From positions 373,412 to 437,411 of the forward strand of contig VZSR01001674.1 in assembly GCA_013398615.1 (NCBI GenBank): 64,000 bases of DNA, written 5' to 3'. The notes beneath the pieces are model-generated. The model worked only from the letters and a program-made list of their open reading frames with translations. It ran no database searches and was not told where the DNA came from. This document shows positions 1-13,204 of this stretch, in pieces. The stretch's first letter is position 1. The number at the start of each line of letters is the position of its first letter. This stretch comes from Brachypodius melanocephalos (lineage: Eukaryota; Chordata; Aves; Passeriformes; Pycnonotidae). The position numbers and the translations under genes are program-made.

Positions 1-540
1 CTGAGTCTTGGTTTGTTTGCACTACTTATAATCAGCTCCAGAGGTTTCCTGAGATGTAACAATTTGAGAAGGGAAAAGGGACATATCCTATAGCAACAGC
101 TTACTGTTTTCCAGTACTGCTCTCCAACCACAGACCATCTTATACATAGTCAGCAACGACCAAGGCAGATTTTCTCTTGATAAGCCTGCAAAACAGTGGC
201 AAAACAGATTAATGATCCCACAATACTGGGAGATTTGGTTACAGTTTTTCCACTGGTTTTGCAATCACCCTTAACGATTTTTAGGAATATAATTTGTGAT
301 GTAGTTGGGTTGGTTTTTTTTGTTTGTTTGTTTGTTTTTGTTGGGTTTTTTTCCCCTTTGAGTTTAAATCCAACTACTATGAAAACAATGATAAGTGGAA
401 TTCAACTGTGATTCCAAAATATTTCTGTAATATGAGAAAGGCCTCTGTTCCCATTCCCTTTCTAAAATGAAATGGCTTATTCAGAAGCAGTGCTGCTGAG
501 GGGCTTCCACCCAGAGCACATCATCACTTAATTAAATTAC
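1..540. other. gene-free flank with T/G-rich simple repeat
   Basis: No coding signal is visible here. A T-rich stretch at about 308-352 contains four to five tandem TTTG units inside longer T runs, a common simple-sequence type in bird DNA. The short open frame across it encodes only low-complexity residues and is not a gene. Confidence 0.6.
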
Positions 541-599
541 GGTGCTATCTGAGGAAAGAGTGCAGCAATTTCAGCGGCTGACAGCTGGATTTGCACACA

Positions 600-1315
600 C
601 GGATTTCTCCGAGGTGAGCCCCTGGTTTCACAATGCCCGGAGTCTGGCAGCACTCGGATTTCATGGCGCGGTGCTCTGGGCGCCGCAGCTCAGCGCTCCC
701 AGCTTGTGCCAACACAATCTCATTTCTCTGCGGGCTCTTCTCCTGTCAGCCAGCCGGGCTGATGCTACATAAAAACCCGTGATCTCTCTCCTCGAGGGCT
801 TCCCAGAGACACTTCCCAATGTCCCGGGGAAGGTGCCCTGGAGCCCGTAGTCCCAAACACGCTCCAGGAGGAAAGCTGCGAGGTGCTGCCAAGCCCTCGG
901 TAGCGCGGAGCTGCGCCGGGGGCGCACGGCTGCAGGGCCGCGGGCTGGGAGCACCCGGCGGGCCCTCCGCTGAATGGGGGCTGTCCCCGTCCGGGCTGCG
1001 GTCATGCCGCTCCCGGGGACGGCGTGCGGGCCCCGCGGGGACGGGATGGGCGCTGCCGGGCACGATGGAGGCGGATGGCGGCGGATGGAGGCGGATGGAG
1101 GCGGATGGAGCCGCCCGGCCCGGCCCGCGGCCTAGGCCTGGGTGCTGCGCCTCACGGCTCCCCCAGAAAGCCCTCACGGCCTGAGGGGTCACAGCCCGCC
1201 GTGCCTGGTGATGCCTGAAGCGTGGAATTACGGGCTCTTCCTAGAGGAGCCCTTTTCCCTTGTGATGTGCTCCTGGAAGATGGCAGGATCCCATGTGCCC
1301 GCTGCAAATGTAAGT
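600..1315 (+). promoter_or_regulatory. CpG island, possible promoter of an unannotated transcript
   Basis: The segment 841-1200 is very GC-rich and holds roughly 40 CpG dinucleotides in 360 bases, while the surrounding DNA is strongly CpG-depleted. That contrast is the hallmark of an unmethylated vertebrate CpG island. A TATA-like CATAAAAA lies at 768-775. An ATGGCGGC core, as in YY1 sites near start sites, lies at about 1075-1082. A good splice-donor match, AAT followed by GTAAGT, occurs at 1310-1315. Together these could mark a promoter and first exon, on the + strand if the donor is used. Open frames on both strands are GC-driven and match no family I know. It could be an lncRNA promoter, a distant alternative ARSJ promoter or an orphan island; the sequence alone does not decide. 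Confidence 0.5.
1064..1110. repeat. short G-rich tandem repeat, 10-base unit
   Basis: About four and a half tandem copies of a ten-base unit (GGCGGATGGA, one copy with a GCG variant) lie inside the CpG island. The many GG pairs on the + strand could form a two-tier quadruplex. One variant unit creates the ATGGCGGC core. Confidence 0.8.
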
Positions 1316-1316
1316 C

Positions 1317-1337
1317 TTTTTTTTTTTTTTTTTTTTT
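1317..1337. repeat. poly(T) tract
   Basis: A run of 21 T follows directly after the possible donor at 1310. It is simple sequence and may vary in length. Confidence 0.9.
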
Positions 1338-1426
1338 GTGGTTTGGGATTCTTTTAACTCTGTGCTGGGCTTCAAGGAGGTTGCTTTGGCAGATAAATGG
1401 AAAACAACACAGTGGTAGCATTGTGG

Positions 1427-1497
1427 AAGGATTAAGGATTCCCTGCACAGTTGGAATGCACACACACTGTTAAAAGGATTAAGGATTGCCTTCACAG
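1427..1497. repeat. short direct repeat pair
   Basis: The 14-mer AAGGATTAAGGATT occurs at 1427-1440 and again at 1474-1487. Similarity continues to 24 bases with three mismatches. The period is 47 bases, so this is a small local duplication just before a CR1 fragment. Confidence 0.75.
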
Positions 1498-1499
1498 CC

Positions 1500-1645
1500 C
1501 CAAGGCTGCCAGAGCTCAAGGAGCATTTGGACAAGGCCCTCAGGCACAGGATGTGACTCTTGGGGGTGTCCTGTGCAGGGCCAGGAATTGGACTCCATCA
1601 TCCTGATGGGTCCCTTCCAACTCAGCGTATTCTGTCATTCTGCAC
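1500..1645 (+). mobile_element. CR1 LINE 3' end fragment
   Basis: The sequence follows the CR1 3' tail seen in birds: 'agctcaaggagcatttgga', then 'gggtcccttccaactcag', then an eight-base tail of the ATTCTGTC/ATTCTG kind ending near 1640. Only the 3' untranslated end remains, as expected of 5'-truncated CR1 copies. It carries no coding capacity. Confidence 0.8.
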
Positions 1646-4600
1646 ACATCGTAAATGGGGTTGTGCCGGTTTACCAGGGCAGGTTTTATACCATGTTCTG
1701 TCACAGAACTTAGCTGTAACTGTTCCTTTCTCAAAAAGCTTGCCCGCAATGCAAACACTCTTCTCTGTTTTATCTTCAGATGTGCCAAGGCTTGCCCTAG
1801 TGTAGTAACTGAATGTTTTCTTTGAATTTACTGCCTTGCTCCCATTGTTCCTTGGTGGTAGGTACTAGAATGATGATAAGACAGTGTTTTTCACAAAGAT
1901 TTTAGGTTGGCGTGAGGCGGTTACAAGTGGAGATGAAGTAACTCAACGTTTAACTTCATGTGATCAAAGATAACTCTCTAACAGAATCCACGTGTGTGCC
2001 CAGCTTAGGCTTTTGGGCAGGTGATGTTTGCCGTGGGCTACCTGGGTTGCATTCCCTCCTCTGCACGGGCAGTCAAGCTGCTCTGTAATTGAAAGGCAGG
2101 GACAAAAGGAAAGTGAGCACAGGAGGAGGGAAAGGTCACTTCGCTCACCTTGGAACCACTCATTCTCTCCAGATCCTTTCTGCAAAGCAATCACAGGCAT
2201 CGCAGTGACCTCAGCTTAAGTAAGGTCTTCAATAAGTAATTGGCGTTAAAGATTCTTTATCTTCCCACCATCTTAAAGTATATGTATTCTTATTCTGGGA
2301 AGTTGTTGAGCTTCATTTTTTAAATGGTTTTGGTATTGCATTGAAAAAATTAATTTATGCAGAGTTTTCTCTCTCTTGTTTTGAAATTGTTTTGTCATAG
2401 CAAAGAAATGAAAACCTAACTCATACATTTTTAAAACAATAGTCTCTGGATTTTTTTAATAAGGTTTCTAAATTAATTCCTTTTCTCCTGAGAGAGAACA
2501 ACCTAGCCAAAATTCTTGTCATTTGTTGCATAAGAGATTCCTCTGAAGCACTGTGACAGTTTGGATAAGCAACCAGAGCTGCCCTTTGGGTTCTCTTCTT
2601 GCTGTCAATTCTCTTCTCAGTTCCTAATAAAAAATGCCATTGTGTTTCCCTAGCAATTTCAGAGCAACTTAGAGCAGTGTAGTCACATGGTACCTTGATG
2701 TGTGTTCTCACCCGTGCACTTCTCACACCCTGATTTCGGGCGGTCTGGAATGAAAGAAATCCAGGGAGGGACTCCTCAAAGGCTGCTTTGCAAAGAGCCT
2801 TCACATACTCAGCCTAATAACGTTTTCCACACAGAGCTCATGTGGTGTTTATGGATGTACTTTGTATCATTTGTTTAGTAGTTTCTGTTTCTCCCAAAGT
2901 TTCATCATGAATCAACAGGTAGAGGCCCAAACTTCCTCATGGGGAAAATAATTGCAGATATGAAGTGATTGCTGTAGTGTCTTTGTTCCAGACTCCCTTT
3001 CCAGCATTCTCTTTCCTTAAGTGTGCCTTGAAACTTTCATTTGAGCCCAGTTGTAATTTTAATACAGAATGGGACTGGCTAAACCACCCATTCTCCTTTT
3101 TTTTCCCCCTCAAAAAAGCAATGTGATCCCTAGAAAATTTGTTAGAAGGGAAGGGCAGATGGGTCCTAAGTGGCCAAGACCCCTTTTCTCATAGGAAATG
3201 AGGGTTCAGAAAACACTGCTTGGGAAGTACCTTGTAAATTCAGAATGATCCCGTGACATTACAGTTGTGTCAGCGTACTGGGGCAACTCCAATCAAAAGA
3301 GAGATGATCCTTCTGGAAAAGGTCTCCTCTAGGTCAGGGATGTCTGTGCTGCAGCACATCCATGAGAAACTGCAGGATTTGAGGCTCACTAAGCCCACGG
3401 GTCTCACACAGCATACTAAACAGACGTTAAAAGTGTGACACAGGAGGGGGTGCTCAACATGGGTGAATTTGGTCTGCTCCATTTTCTTTGGCTTGCCCTT
3501 GAACATGGAAAGGATTTCCTTGTGTTTCCAGAGGAATCCCCAAACAGTTTTTAACAAATGGCAGTACCAACCACGACCACATTTTTTTTCTCTGGAGGCT
3601 CAGCAAACTCTGCAATTCTATCTTCATTTACTAATTCATTTGGCAAACTAAAAGGCTCTTACTATTTCCAGAAATTGAACTGTATAAACTCACAACTTCC
3701 TTACCTTCATAATCGATCCTTGTGTAGCCATTAAACCTTCCACATGCTTGGGGGCAGTTTTCAGCAGTATCTGTGTGAACAACACTATTCACAAGGTGCC
3801 ACTTAGTACCTCGTGGTGTTGTAGTACCTCATAGCTCTCCATCATACCAGACATCTGTACAGAGCTCAGAACTGCCCCCCTATGCCCCACACCATCTTTA
3901 TTCAATCGCATCCTTTCCTCCAGTAGCATGAGCTGGAGAAACTGTAAAGGCATAGAGGAAAAGGGGAGAAACATGCCTGCTTCTTAAAGTCAACTGCTCC
4001 CTTTGCACTCCTTTTTACATTCCTTGCCTTCTCACCTTTACCAAATATGGTCTCCTGGCCCGTGACTGTGTTTGGGAAGACAGAAGGAGATAGTGCTCTG
4101 AAAGGGTTTGGGTCTGCCTGAAAAGAGAATTATAAGGATAAAGCTGGTGATAGCCAGTATTGACTTCTGATTGTGTTATACAACTTTGTACCCATAACAA
4201 AGCAGAGGAAAGAGTGAGCTGGCCTGTTTTAATTCAGCAGCACTGTTGGATCCTTTCCAGTTGCATCTTTTTGCCTATTACTTGCTTTGCTTTTTATCTC
4301 AAACAATTTTCTGAGAGACCTTTGTTGCTTAGCGAGTGCCTTGTGGCTGGCATTAATTTTGATGATTGAAACTCAGAATCTGCAATTTGTTTTTACCTCA
4401 TGTTTCTCTGTATAGTGAAATGACACTTGTGTACCCATTCCTAACCCGTCAGCAATTCCGTGGTGCCCCTAAAGAGGCACGATTTCCATTTCTGCCACAA
4501 ACCATCCATGTGTTGTACTTGCCTCACATGAGCAGCGGGGCTGTTTATGAGAGGAATTTTGAGTGTGAATGGCAGCGGGTGCAGGATCAGGGCCACAGCC

Positions 4601-7600
4601 AATGTGGGGTAAAGCAGATGGTGCAGAACACAGGTCTGGTTTCATTCCACCCCTAGGTACTGTGAGGAGCCAGCAGAGAGAAGGTGTTTCCAAATGCCTG
4701 GAGGCAGCACTCACATACTGTGAAAACCCTGATTATGCTGACAGACATACCCCGGGCTTACATCTGTACTGAATTACAGGAACTCCCCATGTTTCTGCAA
4801 ATCACAGCCCTGTTTTCTGATTGCTGCAGCGTTTCTGCCTCCCTCTCTGTAGATGGGACAGCAGAGAAGTTGCATGCCTGGGTTATATTCCAGGTAGGCT
4901 GTCAGGGGTTTCTTCCATGCCTCTAAGAATTCCTACAGAATTGCATGTTTAGCATTTACAGCTTGTGTTAATGATGGCTATAAAGTTGTTTGTCTTCATG
5001 GAATTAGATATATCCATAAGGCATTTTCCAGCTCAGCTATGCTGAGGCAATAAAGCAAATTCTGCTGGCCTTACTCACTGCAGTAATTCCCAAATAATTA
5101 GTCATCCTAGGTATTATATGTGTGATGTGTCCCAGTCATAAACTGCATAATGTGGGCTATGGACATAAAACATGGCAGCTGCTTGCAAAATGCAAAGCCA
5201 GAAATCAAATTGCTCAAGCTCACTAAGGAGCCAGCTTCATGCTTGCCTGTTCTCAAATCCTCTTGTGGAGCTTTTCTTCTGCTTCTAGAGTTAGGATACT
5301 CCAGTTCTGTTCTTAGACCTTTCGTTAGTGGATTTTCTAGTTTTTCACTTCAAAGTGGTTATTTGTTACTGAGAAGCACTAACACTTGTTTTATTTTCCC
5401 TCTCCTTACAAAGAGGAATATCAATTGACATTGATGTTGATATTGGCTGGCTTAAAAGCAGGAGTATGGGTGGGGTTTTTTCCCCCCCAGTTTCACCTTT
5501 TGGCTGACGTTCTTCTATCCTGGCATTAAAAGCTTCCCAGGGTGTAATTCATCCTGGTAAAGTGTTGTACATAGTGCTCACAGTGTTTAGTGAATGTTAT
5601 ACACGGAGGAAATTTACTACTGAAAAGTAAATCATCCTGGTCTGATTGCAACAGTGTTCAGCAAGTGTGTGTGTCTGTTTGTGCTTGGGTTTAGCCTGCG
5701 TGAATTTGGATTGTGTATCCATAAACTGGTGCTCAATTTCCATAGAAACAGCAATCTTCATAATATCCTAAAATTGGTTCAGTACATCACATTACAGCAA
5801 TTTGCATCAATGCTGTATTACATTTTCTTCCTGAATAATTTCTAAAACATAAATATGTCCTTAAGGAGATCTCTATGATCAGTGCAACAACAAAGGAAGG
5901 GGACAGATTGTCATTGACAGTGTGTCATGCAGTAATTTCCAGCGGGCTAATCATATTAACAGAGAAAATACTGTGCCAGTTTTACTTTAACTAGTAAAGT
6001 TTTATTGAGTGCTACTGTCCCTAGCTGCTGCCCTTAACTTCATCTGATTACAAAACCATCTACAGTTTGGAACTGGTTTTATAGCTCACCCTTCTTATAG
6101 GGGAACAGCTGGCAAAAAAAAAAAAAAAACATTAAATACCAACACTTAAAATACAAAAAGTGGAAAAAAGATCATAAATATAAAATGAAAATATTGGTTT
6201 TCTTAAATCTGTGGTAACGACCTCACTGGGCTTTCCAAAGTGCAAAGTAATCTGGATCTCTGAGGCTCCCCTGAGTGTTATGAAAGTCAGTGGGATAACT
6301 ATGGTCTCAGTGAGATCCCACTGGGAAGGCCTTTTTTCTGGCTGATCCTGTACTAAAAGCAATCAATGATAAATTGGATTGAAGGGAGATTGCCCCAAAA
6401 TGAGCTGTGCATCAGGACAGATCTATTCCTAAGGGGTAAGTGGCTGCGACCACAGAAAACATTTTGGGATCTCGGTTTTATGATATTGTCAGACCAAACC
6501 TTTAGAGGTCCCTTCCAAGGCAAAGCCCAGCACTCCCTGTCCCTAGCACACTGCTTTCTGTACCAGGGTGTTTTGGGATTGACATTTGGGCGTGTTGGGC
6601 AAATTGCAGAGTTTCCAGAGCCTCGCTGGTGACTTGTGTCTCTCTGCAAGGAATAGAAGCGGCTCCAGGAGAATTCGTGGCAGACAATATTTGGGGTCTT
6701 GGCACTGCAGGTTAAAAAGTGACCTCACGGGGAGTTAAGTGCATTTTAACATTCCGGCAGCTACCTCAGAATGCATTTTCTTGTGCATCCCTACAGCTCT
6801 CTGTGTGTGATGTGTTGGAATTTTGTGGTTCAGTGGTCTGTGGCAACCAACAGGTGAAGAGAAAGTCCTGTAGTCTGGGAGTATTGGAGTTCCATATGCA
6901 GACCTTGAGCAATGTCTGTTGAGTGATATAAGAGCCTCCACCGACCATATATTACTTATTTCTGTGAGCTGGTTCCAACCTCGCACACTTAAATCTTTTT
7001 AACCCCAAAATTTTACCCGAGAGACTCTTTCTCTGACTATTATGCTGTGCATTGGAAACAGTAGACTGGGATCAAGGCTCTGGATCAAAGTCTGATCAGC
7101 ACAATACCTTCCACTTGAGAGTTAATACACCCACAGTATTAGTCATAAAACATGGAAAGGAACCAAGTTTCCTGTTCCATGTCTCCAGGCATATCCAAGT
7201 TACTGTATCCTTGGAATGAGGACTATGGGATATTTGTTTGGTGAATTTGAAATGAGCCATCTAGGAACAGGACTGTGGATTTGATCTGTATTGCTGGTAA
7301 TTGTGAGAGCTCCGCTGTAACCAGAGATTGGCATGATTTGCTGTAAACCAAAAACCGGAAATTAATGTCTTCATCAGGACGGTTGAGATCAGACAGGAGA
7401 GAAACCAGAGTTAGTTGTAAGTAAGGCCGTCCTGGAAGAGACCTCCTAGGTTTTTGGCTCCAGGTTTCTGCCATAGCAGGGAATTGCCTTCTCAATCCCC
7501 ATTTATGCAGTTGCCAAGCCTATCTTTAATCAGTGACAGCCTCGGCATTAAGCAAACATAGGCCTCTTTGATTTTCGGAAAGCAACTTGTGTGGTTTGCC

Positions 7601-9300
7601 TCTACACAGACTCTGATTTTTACAGATGAGCTCAAGCATCCAAATAATAACTTTAAGAATGTATTTTAATCTATGTATTCTGCTAGTAAAGTCAAAACCT
7701 ATACATTATGTTCAATTAATCCGTGTTTATGGCAGCTCAGTCACAGGTCACTTAGTGAACTACATAACGTTTCTACTTCTTCCCTGATTATTGTAAACCT
7801 GATATTTTCTTCTATGTAAAATAGGTGTGTCCATTTTTGTCAATAATGTTGGCTAATATTTGGATGTTGCCTCTGATAAGGGTGAAATACAGCTAAATAC
7901 ATATAATACAGCTGCTGGGCTGCCGGCTTTAGCAATTTTATCAGCATCTGAAAATTTACTTATGGGCTTGAACCTGAGTGTGAGAGGCAAATGAAACACG
8001 ACTTGAGATTATTTGTGGTAAAAATCTGGGAGTGTTCTTGCTTTTTTCCCTTAAAAAATGAAAAGAAAATGCATTAAAACTGAAAAATTCAGAAGATGTA
8101 TATATGTATATATATAAATGTAGTAAACAAAAATGTTTTTAAAAATCCCATGAGAATTAGGTGCCTAATCCGTGATCCATGACACAGATCTTTGGCAGTA
8201 TTATGAATGCCCACAAATACATTTATAATTGTTTACTTTAAAGACAATATTAGGAGGAATTTCCTATAACAGTAAAAAAAGAGCTTGTGTTTTATACCTC
8301 TTTACCCAAACCAAAAGATGAATACAGCTTACTTATAAATAGTCATTGCTACATGTCAGAAGAAAGCACAGCACATTCCTTCTTGATTCTTTTGCTCAAA
8401 ATACAATTTAGGTTTTTATTTTATGATGATTGAAGTAGTGAAAGTTTAGACTATACATGTTGTTACTGTGTCCAGAATTCTGAGAGTTTGTGGCAGCAGG
8501 AGTTCTGTGGGTGAAAGAACCTGTGCGATAAAGAGCATCGAAAATTAACAGAGACAACTATTGTTTTATCCATTGTATATGTATTGACCTACCAGCAGCT
8601 GCAAATTATTTAAGCTTTAAGAGTAGATTTTGCCAAATACATGCACTTAAAGTCCATTTTCAGGGAAGAAATGTAACCTGAGGATCAAATAACTCAAGGC
8701 TTTCTCAGGTTGATAAAGAAACTGCTGACACCCAGTTGAGGAAATTCGTTTCTCAGAGCTTTTTCCTCTGCTGGGTTTTTTGGTTTTTTTTTCTTTTTTT
8801 TTTCACTGCTGAATGTGGTGATAGTTTCTATTTCACAGCATTTATAAGGCCTAGCACTGGGGAATGGAGGAAACTAAAGTAGTAAAACTTCCTCTAAGCT
8901 GAGGCAATTATTTTAGCAACTGCAGAATCATGATGCTACGGCAGCTGGTGTCATTCCAAGAGCATTCCATAACTCATTAGAGCTCCATAGCTGCATGTCC
9001 ATGATGTTCCACAGACATCAATGGCTCTTACTTCAACCACTCCTTAGTTAAAACAGGCAGGCACTGTGCAGTGGTGTGCCTTTGGTTTAGTTCTTTTCTC
9101 CAGGATAGGGTTTGGAAAGGTACCTGGAGCTGTCAGTACCCCCACACCTGCAGGCACTGGGTATTCACACAGTATTTCGTGCCTGCAGCCTGTGGCACAA
9201 CTCAGAGATTTATTGTGAACTCTTAGCAAACAGCAAAGAAAGCAGCCTGTTCTGTCTGGAGAAGAAAAGGCAGCGTTTGCTCTCTAGAAACACAGAGGGA
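1646..9300. other. gene-free, mostly AT-rich upstream flank
   Basis: I see no exon of a recognisable family in this 7.6-kb stretch. It holds a 16-base A run at 6114-6129, an AT microsatellite at about 8097-8117, T-rich simple sequence at 8777-8803, and a small inverted repeat at 5417-5444 (eight-base arms). Open frames are below 130 codons, show no conserved motif and look like chance. Confidence 0.55.
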
Positions 9301-9304
9301 TCTC

Positions 9305-9980
9305 TAACAACGCGTTCTTTGAACGCTCTGCCCGTGCCTTTTCCTGCGCTGGGAGAGGGATTTGCTTCCCGGCGCAACGTGCAAGGCCGCAAAGCTCCTC
9401 AGGCAGCATAAAAGTATTACTGTTCAGTGTCTGAGGAGATCTGTCCCTGCTGCAGCTGAGCTTAATGATACTGTCAGGAGTGCAGGGCTGGCAGCAGGGC
9501 CTGCGCGGGTAATTCATCCCGAACGGGAAGGCGAGGAGACAGGAGGTTTTCATTTCAGCGTGGGGAAGGAAACACAAACCCACCTGGGAGGGCAGCTTGG
9601 TTTTATTGCACAGCTCTGTCTGTCTGAAGCCCTCTCGCAGGAGCCGAGCCTTGTGCTTGGAAAAGGGATGGAGGAATGTGGAATGCTGAGAACAGATAAG
9701 AACTGATGGGTCTTGAGGCTGGATAACAGAGCGTGTTGATGAATCCCAAGTTTGTTGTTACAGAAGAGCAAAGCTTTACTTTGGTGATCTTCTAAAAGAG
9801 GATTTGAGTTTCCTTATCGCTCACAGTGTTCGGTTCCTGGTCGAGATGTTTCACGAGATTTCTGTGTAATTGAAAAGACAGCCTGATCCGAGCCATTGAA
9901 CATGCCTGACAGGAATTCGGAAGAGGGAATCGGTGGGGCTTCATCCACCAGCCCAGGACCGTGCTGGGGCGGTTAATGCA
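9305..9980. promoter_or_regulatory. secondary CpG cluster, possible regulatory element
   Basis: CpG is locally retained: about nine in 9308-9400, a further group at 9505-9535, and about nine in 9818-9975. Flanking DNA has almost none. Such weak islands often mark hypomethylated enhancers or minor promoters. It lies about 7 kb upstream of ARSJ exon 1. No open frame here resembles a known protein, so this is a base-composition inference only. Confidence 0.35.
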
Positions 9981-12120
9981 AGCAGCCATTTGTGTGATGT
10001 TACCAGAGCAGAACGCTGGAAAGGGTTCTCAGAAAATTCTTAATTCATTACGTGTTCAGTTTGGGCAAGCAGGGGATGGTGTGTTTTCAGAAATCCTGGC
10101 ACTCATCCAGGCCCAGCTGAAACCCCATCTAACGTATGGAGCTGCTGACTTTCAGAACGCTCACACATTCCCAGAGGAAGTGAGAGAAACACTCTACCTG
10201 CAGAATTTCGGCTCCTTGTTGTTACTTACATTGCAACAGTGCCCCAGGCTCTAATTTGCATAACACACTCCTATACAATGTTTCGGCTGGGATTTATCAC
10301 CGTCTGTGGAATCAGAGAGGGTTTATGGGTTTTAATTACTAATTGACCTTAATCAGCAATTTTTGGTTGCTCTGGTGTTCAGAACACGCTGCTGCCTACA
10401 TTTTACATTTCTGTGATTCAGTTTGGCAATGAATTCCATTCTGGCCAGCTTTTGCAGTAGAATTTGATAAATGCATTCTTCTTCCTCCTTACCTCTTGGT
10501 TCCTAAGCAACACTTATTTTCTGCCAGGTTAGTTATCCCTTTACCTGGTGCTTTAAGGCACAAAGTAGACAGTAGTTCTCCTGAACACAATAAGTGATTT
10601 TAGTGTAGCAAGGACTTTTTTAAAGAATGTAAAATTGGTTAATTGTCATTTACATGTGTAGCTGCCCTATTAATTTTGGAAGAACTGGTGATTTCATCCT
10701 AGATCCTAGAAAAAAGTGCCTGCAGCAGAAAAAGGCACATGCAGCCATTATCCCCAACAAGAATAGTTTTGGCAGCACGATGCAAGAGAAGAGCTTTATT
10801 AAACAGTAACTCCTGTCCATCGAGGAGTCTCTTTCCAGCACGGTGTAAATTGGGCTCCCAAGGCTGTATCTGCACAGCAGCTTTAATGAAGTTAATCTTA
10901 TCTGTAGATAGAGAGGTCATTTCTACCAAAGACCTTTCTAAGGGCTGATAGAGCCTCATTCATAAAAATGGGAATAATAAAATAAGGAAGTTCACCTCCT
11001 AAACAACACACATTCTCATATTCATATTAAATAGCATTTATTTTGGAATACATTGTGTTCACGCATACTTAGATAATTCCTCAAACTTGCATGAAGTATT
11101 GATTGATTTAAATATCAAAAAGATTTATAGCACATAAAAGCCTTGTGGATTGGGTTTTTTTTAATCTCTTTTATCGTATTCTGTCTCTCAATGCGTATTT
11201 GGGTTATGTGTGTAAGCAGAGTTTAGGATTGGGTGAGGAATGCGAGTAATTGCCTCATGGACTGGACAGTATCAAATTCAGACTAGAAATGAAATACAGA
11301 AGATTCAGCAATTGTGCTTAGCAATAGTGAATAGTGAATAGTGAATCAGGATCTATAATCACAACTTTTAAGTGAAATCTGAGTTAATTTCTAAAACATT
11401 TGCCCACATGTTTATAAGAGTGTTATTTCAGGGAAGTTCTGCAGTCTCTATGGCATGAGCTGCTGCACAGATGGTAATGGTGGGCTCTTGCACCTTTAAA
11501 ATCTATAACTACATCTAATTCTTACTGTCTTCACTAAGAGCTGCTGTGACTGCTTTGAAGGTCTCACTGTTAAACTCACAGTAAAGAAAGCAAATGAAAG
11601 TTCTTGCAGTGTGCAGTTGCAAAAATCAAACATACTAGTGGGTTTAAAGCAAAGCAAAGGCAGTATTTCTCACAATGCATGAGCCAAACTGGCTATGAGA
11701 TCAAAACCAGGAGCAGGTTCAATAGCAAACCATATCATTTCCCTCCCAATTATTGCTTGTGACACAATAAACTCAGGAAATCCCCAGCCTGCTGGGTGCT
11801 GGAAGGGACCCATTTCCCAGACAAGAGGCATTTGTTACGGCTCCAGGCAGATAAGGAATATGCCGGATCAAGCTTTATTGCTTTTTCCAGTGTGTGCAGG
11901 AGGAATGCAAGTTGGTGCTTCTCTGATTTGACTGCTTACTTCTGCTTTTGAATTTAGTCCTCCTGTTTGGTTTGTGAGTAGCTGGGATTACTGAGCCGCA
12001 TAGATGACATTTATGATCCATTACCTAACACTTCTCTGCAGCAATGACATTCTAGCAGTTAATAATTCTGAGCTAGAAACGAGCTGAACGAAGTGGCCCA
12101 GGCAAAGGTGAAGGAGTGAG
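9981..12120. other. gene-free AT-rich stretch
   Basis: No gene is recognisable. The part at about 10270-10460 is single-copy AT-rich DNA with several TAAT/ATTA homeodomain-like cores and could be conserved non-coding sequence. A small GAATAGT tandem repeat (three copies) lies near 11326-11345. Confidence 0.4.
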
Positions 12121-12246
12121 GTGTTGGGGTGGGTTTGGGTTGGGGTTTTTTTAATGGAGGTTAAGACTGTGTGTTTGGGGCTTGTGATTGTTGGGTTTTC
12201 TGGGGTTTTTTTATGGTTTAGTTGTTTTTGGTTTGGGGTTTGTTTT
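12121..12246 (+). repeat. G/T-rich strand-asymmetric tract with quadruplex motif
   Basis: Over about 125 bases the + strand is almost pure G, T and A, with only three C. Positions 12126-12145 have four G-runs of three or more separated by loops of one to three T, meeting the canonical G-quadruplex pattern. T runs follow. It is simple-sequence-like, not coding. Confidence 0.75.
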
Positions 12247-13204
12247 GCCTGAATCACGATAAGGTGAAATATCTGATATTTCTGAAATATCTCTGATATT
12301 GCAATCCATAAAGTTCTGTATGCATGAAGGTTTTATTTGGTGTGTAGCAGTGAATCATCTAAATGCCATTTCTAGTATTTAACAACTATTTAAAACATCC
12401 TGAGCCTTACGAACACTTCATTAGTATTCTTCCTTCTAAGGACAAGCACCATTCCTGGTTTAAATCATCCCTCTCCCTTAATGCTTGCATTGGAAAGGCA
12501 CAGCGTTTTGTCAGCTGTGCACTCATAACCTTGAAATCAAATCCTTCACAAGACCAAGAGAAATACTTAGAATTATATTTTGGTATAGCTGTACCCTTTT
12601 GACCAGTCTGCATTTTCAGCTTTATTGTTGCATGGGATAAAAATGTCCTGTTGTGTGAATGCCAGGCAGTTGGTAGAACACTTGCAGCAGTCTGTGGTGT
12701 ATCCCTCCTAAACTAGGAAAGTTTTGTTCTGGACAGAGAGAAAGGTTTTTCTTCCCTTGTAAAACTTCAGTAATTTTGAAGAGACAATAAATCTTCCATC
12801 CTGTTTAAACTTCCTAGATTTATGTTGCAGTTGCATTATAAGCTCATGCCTTGCCCCACTTCTCTTGCTCTGGCCTTTTAAAGTGCACTAGAGTGCAGTT
12901 TTAAACAGGAGTGCAAGTTTTAAACAGCACAGGTGCCCTTTGTGTAAAACTCCATGCTTTAGGAACAGATGAGGCTGTTCTCTCAGTACTGTTAGTGGCA
13001 AGGAAACCGTGCTGGAGATTGTAGCTGAGAAAGAGATTGGGCCAACATGCCAAAGCTTCAAAGCACTAACATGCTGATGGCTGTGGCAGCCTCTAAATGT
13101 GTGCTGTAACCTCTTCAGATTATTTGGCTCTTCAGAGGCTCAGTGAAGCCGGAGAAGTGTCCACACCCCTTGCTCTCTGACGGCCAGAGAACTGTGAGCT
13201 GTGC
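12247..13204. other. gene-free stretch
   Basis: Nothing recognisable as a gene. A short repeated GATATTTCTGAAATATC-type palindromic motif lies at about 12270-12302. The rest is ordinary AT-rich flank. Confidence 0.45.

Noticed and set aside
746..1192. 148-codon - strand and 121-codon + strand open frames
   Set aside because: Both lie in the CpG island, where high GC makes stops rare. The peptides are Pro/Arg/Gly-rich with no domain, and both strands are equally open.
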